DNA of 6,320 nucleotides from a bacterium. Lineage in GTDB: Bacteria > Planctomycetota > Planctomycetia > Pirellulales > Pirellulaceae. Below are positions 1-5,693 of this stretch, piece by piece (the stretch's first letter is position 1; every line of letters starts with the position of its first letter). The DNA lies in the NCBI GenBank assembly GCA_030432015.1, contig JAUIHJ010000505.1:1-6320 (forward strand). Reading direction: 5' to 3'. The position numbers were made by a program, and so were the translations under genes. The notes under the pieces are model-generated. The model did no database searches. It worked only from the letters and a program-made list of their open reading frames with translations, and was not told where the DNA came from.

Positions 1-368
1 ACCGCGCGGGGTATTGGCGCATCGTTTAACGAGCGTACGGCAAGGTTGAATTCGATGTCAAGCTTCAACCGGTGCGGCAATGTCTCACGGGCGTTGGCGG
101 GGGGAGCATCGTGCACCCGGATGGCACGAGGTGTTGACGGAGGATCACCCCGGTGCGGCTTGCTCGCTGAAACATGACCTCCGCGCGAACCGGATTGTGA
201 ATCGGTCCGTATCGCATCACAATGCGGGTCACGTTTTCTCTGACCGCGACGCCCGCTGCCTGACCGCAACGTACAGGGCGGCGGCGCACAAGTCGCACCT
301 GGCTGCGGCCGTGGCATGCGTCCCAGAGAAGCCGTCCGCGAAACCTCCCAGCTGTCGAAAGGAAGCTC
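1..368. other. Upstream region without a convincing gene
   Basis: No reading frame here looks like a protein on either strand. The third forward frame is open from the window edge and ends at a TAA at 27-29 (final residues RAGYWRIV), so it could be the last codons of an upstream gene, but eight residues cannot show this. Just after it, GGTTGAA (44-50) and TTCAACC (64-70) form a 7-bp inverted repeat with a 13-nt loop and no following T-run, a weak terminator candidate. The 10-mer CCGGTGCGGC occurs twice (69-78 and 150-159), which may be chance at this GC content. The region probably carries the promoter of the synthetase gene that starts at 369. Confidence 0.5.
195..223 (+). promoter_or_regulatory. 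Candidate sigma-70-like promoter overlapping an inverted repeat
   Basis: TTGTGA (195-200) and CACAAT (218-223) are separated by exactly 17 bp, and each matches the -35 and -10 consensus at four of six positions. Transcription would begin near 230 and give a leader of about 140 nt before the synthetase start at 369. The same bases form an inverted repeat, ATTGTGA (194-200) and TCACAAT (217-223), so this may be an operator or hairpin instead. There is no experimental support, and planctomycete promoters are poorly defined. Confidence 0.25.
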
Positions 369-1694
369 ATGCAGTCCGTCACGACCGTCGAACGGCTTGT
401 CGATTTGCTCGACCCAACCGCCAATGTGCTGCTCAATATGACACCGGACCAGGCGGCCCAGGCTGTCGCTTCGGGAGATCCTGTGCGTGTTGATGCGATT
501 GAGGGCCAGTTTGCCATTTTGCAAAAGCAAGGCAATGTCGTGCGAATGGCGCGGTCGATTGGTCGCCCGATGCGATATTTTCTGGCCAAGCAAGTCGCCG
601 GACCTTGTTTGATCGTCGCCGAACGCATTGAAGAGATTCAAGCCTGGCTCGAGCAAGCCGGATTGCAGGATCAATTCCACCCGTCCTACACGCGGATGGT
701 ACCGGCCCATTATCTGGTCGAGATCGCATTGGTCGGCTGTCCCGATCCGAACCCGCAGTACCACCGCTACTTAGCGCCCTGTCGTAACACATTGCCGGCC
801 GACGTCGACGCGATCGGCCGCCAGTACATCAGTGCTCTGGCCGAACAGTGTGATCGCTGGTTGGATTCAATTCCCCGCCAAGCGCCAATCGGCGTCCTCT
901 TTTCCGGAGGCATCGACAGCGGGGCGGTCTTCCTGGTCCTGCATTACCTGATGCTACGGCGCGGCGAATCGCCGGCGCGGCTCAAGGCCTTCACCCTCTC
1001 GATCGATGGTGGAACCGATGCGGCGCAAGCCAAAGCGTTTCTCGACCAGTTGGACATGAGCATGTTCCTGGAGGTGATCGATGTCGAACGTGCTCAGGTT
1101 GATTTTCGTGAAGCGATTCGGGTGATTGAAGATTACAAGCCGCTGGATGTTCAGTCGGCGACCATGGCGTACGCTTTGTGCCGCGAGATTCGCAACCGCT
1201 ATCCCGACTGGAAGTATCTGGCCGACGGTGACGGTGGCGATGAAAACTTGAAAGACTATCCGATCGAAGAGAACCCCGAACTTACCATTCGGAGCGTGCT
1301 GAATAACTTGATGTTATATCAGGAAGGGTGGGGCGTTGACGCGATTAAGCACTCGCTGGTCTATTCCGGTGGCCAAAGTCGGGGGCACGTCCGTTCGTTT
1401 GCGCCGGCGCGCGTCCTGGGATTTCACGGCTTCAGTCCGTTTGCACTTCCCAAGGTGATTTCCGTCGCCGAAGCGATTCCGTTTATCGAATTGACCGACT
1501 GGGACCACGAACGGCTTTATGCGCTTAAGGGCGAAGTCGTCAAACGGGGTGTCGACGCGGTGACGCAGGTGTCGATGCCGATCTTCGACAAGTGTCGATT
1601 TCAGCGCGGTGCGGTTGATGAGGCCGGTTTCGCGTCGATCTTTCCGGCCAGCGAGCGAGCTTATCGGGACGCGTACGCCAAGCACTTTGAGTAA
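369..1694 (+). CDS. Asparagine-synthase-related ATP-pyrophosphatase without glutaminase nucleophile
   Basis: This 441-residue protein belongs to the asparagine synthetase C-terminal (PP-loop ATP-pyrophosphatase) family, whose members adenylate a carboxylate and let a nitrogen nucleophile displace AMP. The PP-loop is SGGIDS at 179-184. The second signature is GDGGDE at 287-292, matching the GDGGDE/GEGADE motif of AsnB. Residues 45-120 keep traces of the class II glutaminase half: EGQFAIL, MARSIGRPMRYF (like LARDRFGIKPLYY of AsnB) and YTRMVPAHYL (like the PPGHYL element). However, the chain does not begin with Met-Cys, so the N-terminal cysteine nucleophile is missing and glutamine cannot be hydrolysed in the usual way. 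The substrate is unknown. At 441 residues it is shorter than AsnB (about 550-650). The ATG at 369 is supported by AAAGGAAG at 358-365. It converges with the gene ending at 1745. The family is secure; its reaction is not. Confidence 0.9.
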   Translation: MQSVTTVERLVDLLDPTANVLLNMTPDQAAQAVASGDPVRVDAIEGQFAILQKQGNVVRMARSIGRPMRYFLAKQVAGPCLIVAERIEEIQAWLEQAGLQDQFHPSYTRMVPAHYLVEIALVGCPDPNPQYHRYLAPCRNTLPADVDAIGRQYISALAEQCDRWLDSIPRQAPIGVLFSGGIDSGAVFLVLHYLMLRRGESPARLKAFTLSIDGGTDAAQAKAFLDQLDMSMFLEVIDVERAQVDFREAIRVIEDYKPLDVQSATMAYALCREIRNRYPDWKYLADGDGGDENLKDYPIEENPELTIRSVLNNLMLYQEGWGVDAIKHSLVYSGGQSRGHVRSFAPARVLGFHGFSPFALPKVISVAEAIPFIELTDWDHERLYALKGEVVKRGVDAVTQVSMPIFDKCRFQRGAVDEAGFASIFPASERAYRDAYAKHFE

Positions 1695-1744
1695 CCAGTG
1701 GCAGGACCGAGGCCTGGTTTGTCGCTTGGGCGGGAAACCGTCTG
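1695..1744. other. Convergent intergenic gap
   Basis: These 50 bp separate the stop codons of the synthetase gene (TAA at 1692-1694) and the KaiA/RsbU-like gene (TAG at 1745-1747, minus strand). Only weak self-complementarity is seen (for example GGTTT with AAACC), with no T-run, so no intrinsic terminator can be assigned. Confidence 0.5.
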
Positions 1745-2782
1745 CTACGGGCCCAACGTTGTGGCGGAAGGATGTGGCTGCCGCTCGGGGGCCCGCATTT
1801 CAGCGCGCGGGCACTCTTCGGGAGAATGCAGCTGTCCCCGGAGTCGCGTGCGGTAGCCTTCCACCAGGCAGACCATCATTTCCAAGATCAGGATATCGGC
1901 GCGGTTCATGACATGCCGTGCGCTGCGATGGCCGAGGCCTGCGATCATCTCGTCCAACACGTCCAGGTGAAGCAGCATCGCCTGCTGGGCCGTGACCTGG
2001 GACGCTGCCAGCAGTTCGGCAAGCTGCTTCATTTCGGCTGCCAGGTTGCCAGATCCCATGATGACATACGTCCGCAGAAGTTCTCGATATCGGGCGGAGA
2101 GTGGCTGGGCCAGTGGCGTGCCAAGCGGCACGGCGCGGTCCCTCGCTTCGTCGGGTTCCGTGTCGGCGGCGCCTTCGTTGTCTCGGCGTCCTGCTTCGGT
2201 GCCGGCCAACATCGCCCGTTGTTGCGACAGAAGCCGGGTCGCTTCCTGATGTTCGAGTTTGCGGCGATGGCTTTCTGCCTGCCGCAACCGGCGATTCTCA
2301 GCCATCAACACCCGACGCTCGATGGCACGCGAAACCGTCCAGATCAACGACCGAATGGTCGTTGTGCTGATGCACACGTAGGCGTCCGCACCCGCCTCGA
2401 AGCACAACGCCGACATCTCTTGTTCGCTGAGCTTCCCGAGCACAATCACAGGTTGCTCGTCCCCGCCGCCGGCACGTAAGGCATCGAGGAATTCAAGCGA
2501 ATCCAGGTCCGGTTCTTCATGGCAGACCAACACGGCGTCGTAGGAATCTTCTCGCAAGTGCCGTAGTCCGTCGGCCATCCCGGCCGATTCTTCCAAGAGG
2601 ACTTCCGTGGCGCTATCCGCGGCGAACGCATCCGCCAACCAGCCGCCGGTCCGTTGGTGATCCGCCACGAAAAGGGTACGAATCCTGGGGGGCAAGTGCC
2701 CCCAAGGTGTCGACGGCAGTCGATTTCCCGCTTCTCCAGCAACCGTTGCCATGGTTCGTCCATTCGCTAGCACAAGACGCAT
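1745..2782 (-). CDS. Pseudo-receiver protein with KaiA/RsbU-type C-terminal bundle
   Basis: This 345-residue cytoplasmic signalling protein has three parts. Residues 34-155 have the pattern of a response-regulator receiver, but the phosphorylation chemistry is gone: the acceptor aspartate is Cys87 (AVLVCHEEP where receivers have VLLDLMLP), the usual Thr/Ser is Gly116 (PVIVLG), and the conserved Lys is Ile138 (GADAYVCIS). Residues 150-195 are a charged helical, probably coiled-coil linker. Residues 229-315 form a helical bundle with YRELLRTY, LHLDVLDE and a final EGYR. This order and spacing resemble the C-terminal domain of cyanobacterial KaiA (YRE...HMELMDE...EMYR) and the N-terminal RsbT-binding domain of RsbU. 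It probably acts by dimerisation and partner binding, not phosphotransfer. It has no DNA-binding, GGDEF or phosphatase domain. It follows gspK by 111 bp on the same strand. An in-frame TGA lies upstream and no GTG or TTG intervenes, so 2782 is the most upstream possible ATG; Met11 at 2752 is an alternative. Its role is unknown. Confidence 0.85.
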   Translation of the reverse strand: MRLVLANGRTMATVAGEAGNRLPSTPWGHLPPRIRTLFVADHQRTGGWLADAFAADSATEVLLEESAGMADGLRHLREDSYDAVLVCHEEPDLDSLEFLDALRAGGGDEQPVIVLGKLSEQEMSALCFEAGADAYVCISTTTIRSLIWTVSRAIERRVLMAENRRLRQAESHRRKLEHQEATRLLSQQRAMLAGTEAGRRDNEGAADTEPDEARDRAVPLGTPLAQPLSARYRELLRTYVIMGSGNLAAEMKQLAELLAASQVTAQQAMLLHLDVLDEMIAGLGHRSARHVMNRADILILEMMVCLVEGYRTRLRGQLHSPEECPRAEMRAPERQPHPSATTLGP

Positions 2783-2790
2783 TGCCCCAT
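2767..2790 (-). other. Possible 7-codon upstream ORF with well-spaced Shine-Dalgarno
   Basis: The strongest ribosome-binding site upstream of the pseudo-receiver gene is AAGGAG at 2799-2804 on the minus strand. It lies 16 nt from that gene's ATG (2782), which is too far. It is 8 nt from another ATG at 2790, which opens the frame MGQCVLC and stops at TAG (2767-2769), overlapping the main start. This may be a leader peptide coupled to translation of the main gene, which could then start at 2782 or restart at 2752. It may also be chance. Confidence 0.25.
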
Positions 2791-2893
2791 TCGGGCCGCT
2801 CCTTGTACAAGAGCCGGCCGCGCGCGGTCAACGCCAACCGGGACGGATGGAATCTCGAGCCTGCCAGGCGGGCCGTTCGAGGCGCGTGGGTGG

Positions 2894-4438
2894 CTATTGT
2901 CGAGTTTCCGGGGATGCCAGTCCCAACCCGTCCCGCGAGAATCCAGGACCAAAGCGGCTCAGATCGCGACACATTAACAGTCGGGGCACATCACCACCGG
3001 AGTCGACGACCACCTCCAGGCGGCAAAACGCCTTGCCATCCGCAGAGTAGCCGACGACCTGGGCTCGATACGTGCTGCCCTGATGGTTGATGAAGGGAGC
3101 AACCTTGCGGAATTCATCGAGCGTCACGATGTTCTCCCTGAGCAACCACATTTCGTCTTGCGTCGCAGTTGGTGAAGTGCGTCCGGCCAAAATCTGCTCC
3201 AGCATATTTTCATCCAGGCCCGGAATCGAACGCAAGACTTCGGGTGAGGCTTCCAAGACGTTGACACGCCCGAGAATGTTGGGAGCCGCGTAGACCGACA
3301 GTGCAGCATCCAGCTGGGGAAGCAGATCCAAGACCTCGTCGGCCTGAAAGGGTGATGGCAAGACAATCGGCGTAGAGTCTCCCTGCATGGTTACCCGGAC
3401 GTTCTGGCCAACCAGGTCCAACACATGTCGAACTGGGAATTGCGCCGGAGCGCTCAAGTCGAGCTCACGGGTTGTTGACTCCATCGTTTTCTCGCCGGCG
3501 AAGGGGCCGTTTTGTCGATAGGCGACGATATACAAGGCCCACTGTCGGTTGTTGTCAAACACGGCGAGGAGCTCATCATAGAGTCGTTGCATGTCGTCTT
3601 GATTCACGTATACGCGTTCCTCGTGGGAGGATTGATCAATGTGCTCGTTGCTGTAGATCGTCAGCAAACTGGACCAGCCTCGCAGGCTTGGAATATTGTC
3701 GTCGGCCGTTTGCATTTCGAGCGGGTCGACGAAGTTGTTGTGATTGTGGTCACGGCCGAACAGCAAGGTCGGCGTCACGCCGCGGACCAAGAGGAGTTCT
3801 TCGACGGAGTCGAGTGGCCCATTCTTTGCCGCATAGGGCTGGGGAAGCGAACGATAGTAGTCCGTCTCAGCGCCGTAGGGCCGCGACTCGTCGTCCGCGT
3901 CAAGCCAATCCAGAATCGCGTCTGCAATTTCCGCCGTCATTCCAGGCAGGCCCATCAGCATTTCGAAAGCAGCTTCCTCGCGGCCCCCGTCGACCAGCAG
4001 CAACGCATTGATGTTTAGCCGGGCCGACTCATCTTCCACTCCGAACCGTACATCTCGCGACACGCGTCGTTGGTCGACCGCGGCGGTCACAATGGAAAAA
4101 CCGCCTCGCACGTCAGCCCTGTTACCGTCGCTGACAGCCACGCCACGAAATCGACCCGGGTTGTCGTAGATGCCCCCCTCGGCATCGCGGCATTGCGGGT
4201 CCAGGGTCAAGAAACGCTGGAGGGCGACAACGCCCGATTCTGCTAGCAGGCGAGCTTGGACGCGCCGGCCAGACCATCGCGTCGCTTGGCGATGCGTCAT
4301 CATCAAATCACTGAATGTGTACGCGGCAAGCGCGAGAACGACGATCACCACCAGGACGATCAGCAGAATGATACCGCGAGATTGCAATCGTGTGACTTTG
4401 CGACGCGAGGTCAAACTGAAGAAGAATGGCCAAGGCAT
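2894..4438 (-). CDS. gspK: Type II secretion system minor pseudopilin GspK-like protein
   Basis: This 514-residue protein matches GspK, the large minor pseudopilin that with GspI and GspJ caps the periplasmic pseudopilus of type II secretion. A basic leader ends in RG at 21-22, followed by the hydrophobic helix IILLIVLVVIVVLALAAY, so prepilin peptidase should cut after Gly22. The mature fifth residue is Ile instead of Glu, as is usual for GspK. Next come the N-terminal helix (LLAESGVVALQRFL), the GspK signature DESARLNINAL (136-146), a helix-hairpin-helix-like stretch GLPGMTAEIADAILDWLDA (163-181), and a second one near 385-420 (GRVNVLEASPEVLRSIPGL). An EF-hand-like loop sits at 230-241. It is longer than enterobacterial GspK (about 320-330). 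The ATG at 4438 gives a normal prepilin leader; a TTG at 4447 is possible, and no clear Shine-Dalgarno precedes either. No other gsp gene is nearby, so it may serve a pseudopilus encoded elsewhere. Confidence 0.88.
   Translation of the reverse strand: MPWPFFFSLTSRRKVTRLQSRGIILLIVLVVIVVLALAAYTFSDLMMTHRQATRWSGRRVQARLLAESGVVALQRFLTLDPQCRDAEGGIYDNPGRFRGVAVSDGNRADVRGGFSIVTAAVDQRRVSRDVRFGVEDESARLNINALLLVDGGREEAAFEMLMGLPGMTAEIADAILDWLDADDESRPYGAETDYYRSLPQPYAAKNGPLDSVEELLLVRGVTPTLLFGRDHNHNNFVDPLEMQTADDNIPSLRGWSSLLTIYSNEHIDQSSHEERVYVNQDDMQRLYDELLAVFDNNRQWALYIVAYRQNGPFAGEKTMESTTRELDLSAPAQFPVRHVLDLVGQNVRVTMQGDSTPIVLPSPFQADEVLDLLPQLDAALSVYAAPNILGRVNVLEASPEVLRSIPGLDENMLEQILAGRTSPTATQDEMWLLRENIVTLDEFRKVAPFINHQGSTYRAQVVGYSADGKAFCRLEVVVDSGGDVPRLLMCRDLSRFGPGFSRDGLGLASPETRQ
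3716..3751 (-). other. EF-hand-like calcium loop encoded within gspK
   Basis: The twelve residues DHNHNNFVDPLE (protein positions 230-241) place Asp, Asn, Asn, Asp and Glu at loop positions 1, 3, 5, 9 and 12, with Val at position 8. This fits the EF-hand/dockerin calcium-loop pattern except for Asn in place of Gly at position 6. Known GspK structures bind calcium, so a calcium site here is plausible, but binding is inferred from the motif alone. Confidence 0.5.
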
Positions 4439-4545
4439 GTTGAGCAAAGTCGTTCGCAGAAATCTTGGCCCCGTCGTCGTTGTGCAAGTCTAGTGTGACG
4501 TTGCGATGATGTCTAACCTGACCAGGAATAGTATCGGCCGCTCGT

Positions 4546-4599
4546 CCAGCCCCGGTTTGAATCGGCCCGAATTTGATGGTTGGGGATCAGCGGGGCTGG
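4546..4599. repeat. 9-bp perfect inverted repeat in the gspK leader region
   Basis: CCAGCCCCG (4546-4554) and CGGGGCTGG (4591-4599) are perfect inverted copies separated by 36 bp. If transcription of gspK starts near 4610, this becomes a stable stem-loop in its 5' leader. There is no T-run, so it does not look like a plain terminator. No known riboswitch is recognised. Confidence 0.4.
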
Positions 4600-4633
4600 C
4601 CTCCGGGAGCAGCGTATTTAGCGTAAGTCTCCC

Positions 4634-4667
4634 AGTTTGGGCAATTGCACAGCTGTGATAGTTTGGG
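4634..4667. promoter_or_regulatory. Candidate operator: two direct repeats around two palindromes
   Basis: AGTTTGGG occurs at 4634-4641 and again at 4660-4667, 26 bp apart from start to start. Between them are the perfect palindromes GCAATTGC (4641-4648) and CACAGCTGTG (4648-4657). They lie in the middle of the divergent region, where candidate promoters for both directions overlap. This arrangement suits a binding site for a dimeric regulator, but no specific regulator can be named. Confidence 0.35.
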
Positions 4668-4746
4668 TAAAGTACGCACCGGGTTGGTCTTGAATCGAGT
4701 CCGAACTGCCCACAGGGCAAAGTCGTCCTAACCGAATTCTGAATCG

Positions 4747-4752
4747 AAGGAG
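4747..4752 (+). promoter_or_regulatory. Ribosome-binding site that fixes a GTG start
   Basis: AAGGAG lies 7 nt before the GTG at 4760. An ATG at 4753 directly follows it but is too close to be used and opens only a short frame ending in TAG after about 22 codons. This supports GTG as the start of the alanine-rich protein. Confidence 0.7.
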
Positions 4753-4759
4753 ATGCCAC

Positions 4760-5461
4760 GTGAACGCCAAACGACACCTTGCGGTACTTTTATCTGTCTC
4801 TCTGCTGGCCTATGCGTTTAGTCCCGTCGTTGTGCCTCGTCAAATGGCGACCGGCGATGATCAGGCAGCGGAGGCGCAAGACGCCGCGCCTGCACAGGAT
4901 GATGCCGCGAAAGCCGCCGCCGACAAAGCGGCGGCCGACAAAGCGGCTGCCGACAAAGCGGCAGCTGACAAAGCAGCTGCCGACAAAGCAGCGGCTGACA
5001 AAGCAGCAGCTGACAAAGCGGCAGCTGACAAAGCAGCGGCTGACAAAGCTGCTGCTGACAAAGCCGCCGCTGACAAAGCAGCGGCTGACAAAGCTGCTGC
5101 TGACAAAGCTGCGGCTGAGAAGAAGGCCGCTGCCGAAAAAGCAGCTGCTCAAAAGGCTGCCGCAGAGAAAGCTGCCGCTGACAAAGCTGCGGCCGAAAAG
5201 AAAGCTGCCGCTGACAAAGCTGCAGACGAAGCCGCTGCCGCCAAGGCTGCTGCCGAACAAGCTGCCGCTGAGGCCGCCGCGGCCGTGCCATCTCCAAGTG
5301 ATGCTGTTGTGACTGACGCCGGTGGCCCCACGCAGCAAGATTCTGCCGCTCAGAAGGATACACCAACCCAAAAGGGTGGCGTTGCTGTGGCGGCGACCGT
5401 GAAGTGCCAAAAACGACGGCACGTCTGCCGGCTTCGGTCGCTGCGACGTCGTTGTCGATAG
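4760..5461 (+). CDS. Secreted alanine-rich protein with KAAAD tandem repeats and basic Cys tail
   Basis: This 233-residue protein starts at GTG 4760. Residues 1-30 look like a Sec signal peptide: basic MNAKRH, a hydrophobic stretch LAVLLSVSLLAYAF, and a likely cut near QMA/TG. A short acidic linker follows. Residues 51-115 are 13 perfect KAAAD repeats, and degenerate KAAAE/KAAAQ/KKAAAD units continue to about 175. Such Ala-Lys-Asp/Glu repeats should form one long rigid helix, as in the TolA central region or EAAAK-type linkers. Residues 177-214 are a Pro/Gln/Thr-rich, probably disordered stretch. The last 19 residues (215-233) hold 8 Arg, 2 Lys and Cys216, Cys223 and Cys232. It therefore looks like a periplasmic or envelope spacer with a small basic anchor that could bind nucleic acid, acidic polymers or metal. 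The function is unknown. TolA itself has an N-terminal membrane anchor and a folded C-terminal domain, neither clearly present here. It is divergent from gspK and appears monocistronic. Confidence 0.8.
   Translation: MNAKRHLAVLLSVSLLAYAFSPVVVPRQMATGDDQAAEAQDAAPAQDDAAKAAADKAAADKAAADKAAADKAAADKAAADKAAADKAAADKAAADKAAADKAAADKAAADKAAADKAAAEKKAAAEKAAAQKAAAEKAAADKAAAEKKAAADKAADEAAAAKAAAEQAAAEAAAAVPSPSDAVVTDAGGPTQQDSAAQKDTPTQKGGVAVAATVKCQKRRHVCRLRSLRRRCR
4910..5284 (+). repeat. 15-bp tandem repeats encoding KAAAD and degenerate variants
   Basis: Thirteen perfect in-frame 15-bp units run from 4910 to 5104, followed by variant units to about 5284. Lys is always AAA and Asp always GAC in the 13 perfect units, while the three Ala codons vary. 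Units 8-9 (5030-5059) and 11-12 (5075-5104) are identical over 30 bp, which points to duplication of a 45-bp, three-unit block. Confidence 0.9.
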
Positions 5462-5473
5462 CTGTGACGCCTG

Positions 5474-5496
5474 GCTCGCGGGTTCTGCTCGCGGGT
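5474..5496. repeat. Short direct repeat after the alanine-rich gene
   Basis: GCTCGCGGGT is present at 5474-5483 and 5487-5496, separated by TCT. It lies just beyond the stop codon at 5459-5461. No function can be assigned, and it may be a small local duplication. Confidence 0.5.
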
Positions 5497-5510
5497 AATC
5501 AGATTTGATC

Positions 5511-5550
5511 TTGGGATTGCGTCCCAACCGAGTTGGGGCGCAATCCGCAA
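5511..5550. terminator. Strong hairpin between convergent genes, likely bidirectional terminator
   Basis: GGATTGCGTCCCAAC (5514-5528) pairs with GTTGGGGCGCAATCC (5532-5546) across a 3-nt loop; 14 of 15 pairs are Watson-Crick and one is T-G. After a bulge, TTG (5511-5513) also pairs with CAA (5548-5550). It lies 50 bp past the alanine-rich gene and about 145 bp past the stop of the opposing oxidoreductase gene. No clear T-run follows on either strand, so Rho-independent termination is likely but not typical. Confidence 0.6.
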
Positions 5551-5628
5551 GTCACGCCCAACGGCAGCGACCCGGGGTTGATGGCACCGCTTTGATGGGT
5601 GCGCGCGGCGAGAGCCGGACCGACCAAC

Positions 5629-5646
5629 CCGCAATCCAAGTTGCGG
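5629..5646. terminator. Small GC-rich hairpin downstream of the oxidoreductase gene
   Basis: CCGCAA (5629-5634) and TTGCGG (5641-5646) form a 6-bp stem with a 6-nt loop, 48 bp past the stop of the minus-strand oxidoreductase gene. No T-run follows, so it is a weak terminator or mRNA 3'-end structure. Confidence 0.3.
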
Positions 5647-5693
5647 CAACACACTTGGCTGTCGTTCGCCCGCTCTCCAACTTTCCGATCGCA

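Larger units (their letters stand above)
4439..4759. promoter_or_regulatory. Divergent intergenic region between gspK and the alanine-rich gene
   Basis: This 321-bp region has no convincing gene on either strand and must contain the promoters of both flanking divergent genes. It holds a 9-bp inverted repeat (4546-4599) and a cluster of palindromes and direct repeats (4634-4667), listed separately. Possible promoters are weak. On the minus strand, TTGCCC-N18-TAAATA reads towards gspK (about 4615-4645). On the plus strand, TTGCAC (4645-4650), 17 bp, then TAAAGT (4668-4673) would give a leader of about 80 nt before the start at 4760. Confidence 0.5.

Noticed and set aside
44..70. tRNA T-arm-like sequence around GGTTGAATTCGA
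   Set aside because: No acceptor, D or anticodon arm could be built around it.
194..223. CRP-like site from TGTGA and TCACA
   Set aside because: The half-sites are separated by far more than the 6 bp of a CRP site, so it is kept only as a promoter or inverted-repeat candidate.
80..493. Forward reading frame of 137 codons at the left end
   Set aside because: It overlaps the synthetase start in another frame, is rich in His/Arg/Cys without any recognisable motif, and looks like non-coding sequence.
65..628. Minus-strand frame of 187 codons opposite the synthetase gene
   Set aside because: It lies antisense to a clear family member, and its composition is typical of a shadow frame.
1772..2479. 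Forward frame of 235 codons across the pseudo-receiver gene
   Set aside because: It is antisense to a protein with recognisable domains and has no motif of its own.
3512..4018. Forward frame of 168 codons with plausible hydrophobic content
   Set aside because: It is fully antisense to the conserved GspK core; its Val/Ile richness reflects the complement of Asp/Asn codons.
4910..5104. CRISPR-like repeat array
   Set aside because: The units are contiguous 15-bp coding repeats without spacers.
4790..5527. Long minus-strand frames rich in Ser/Phe/Val/Gly or in Ser-Ala, antisense to the KAAAD repeats
   Set aside because: A 15-bp repeat without stops is open in several frames. The plus frame has the ribosome site, signal peptide and sensible ending.
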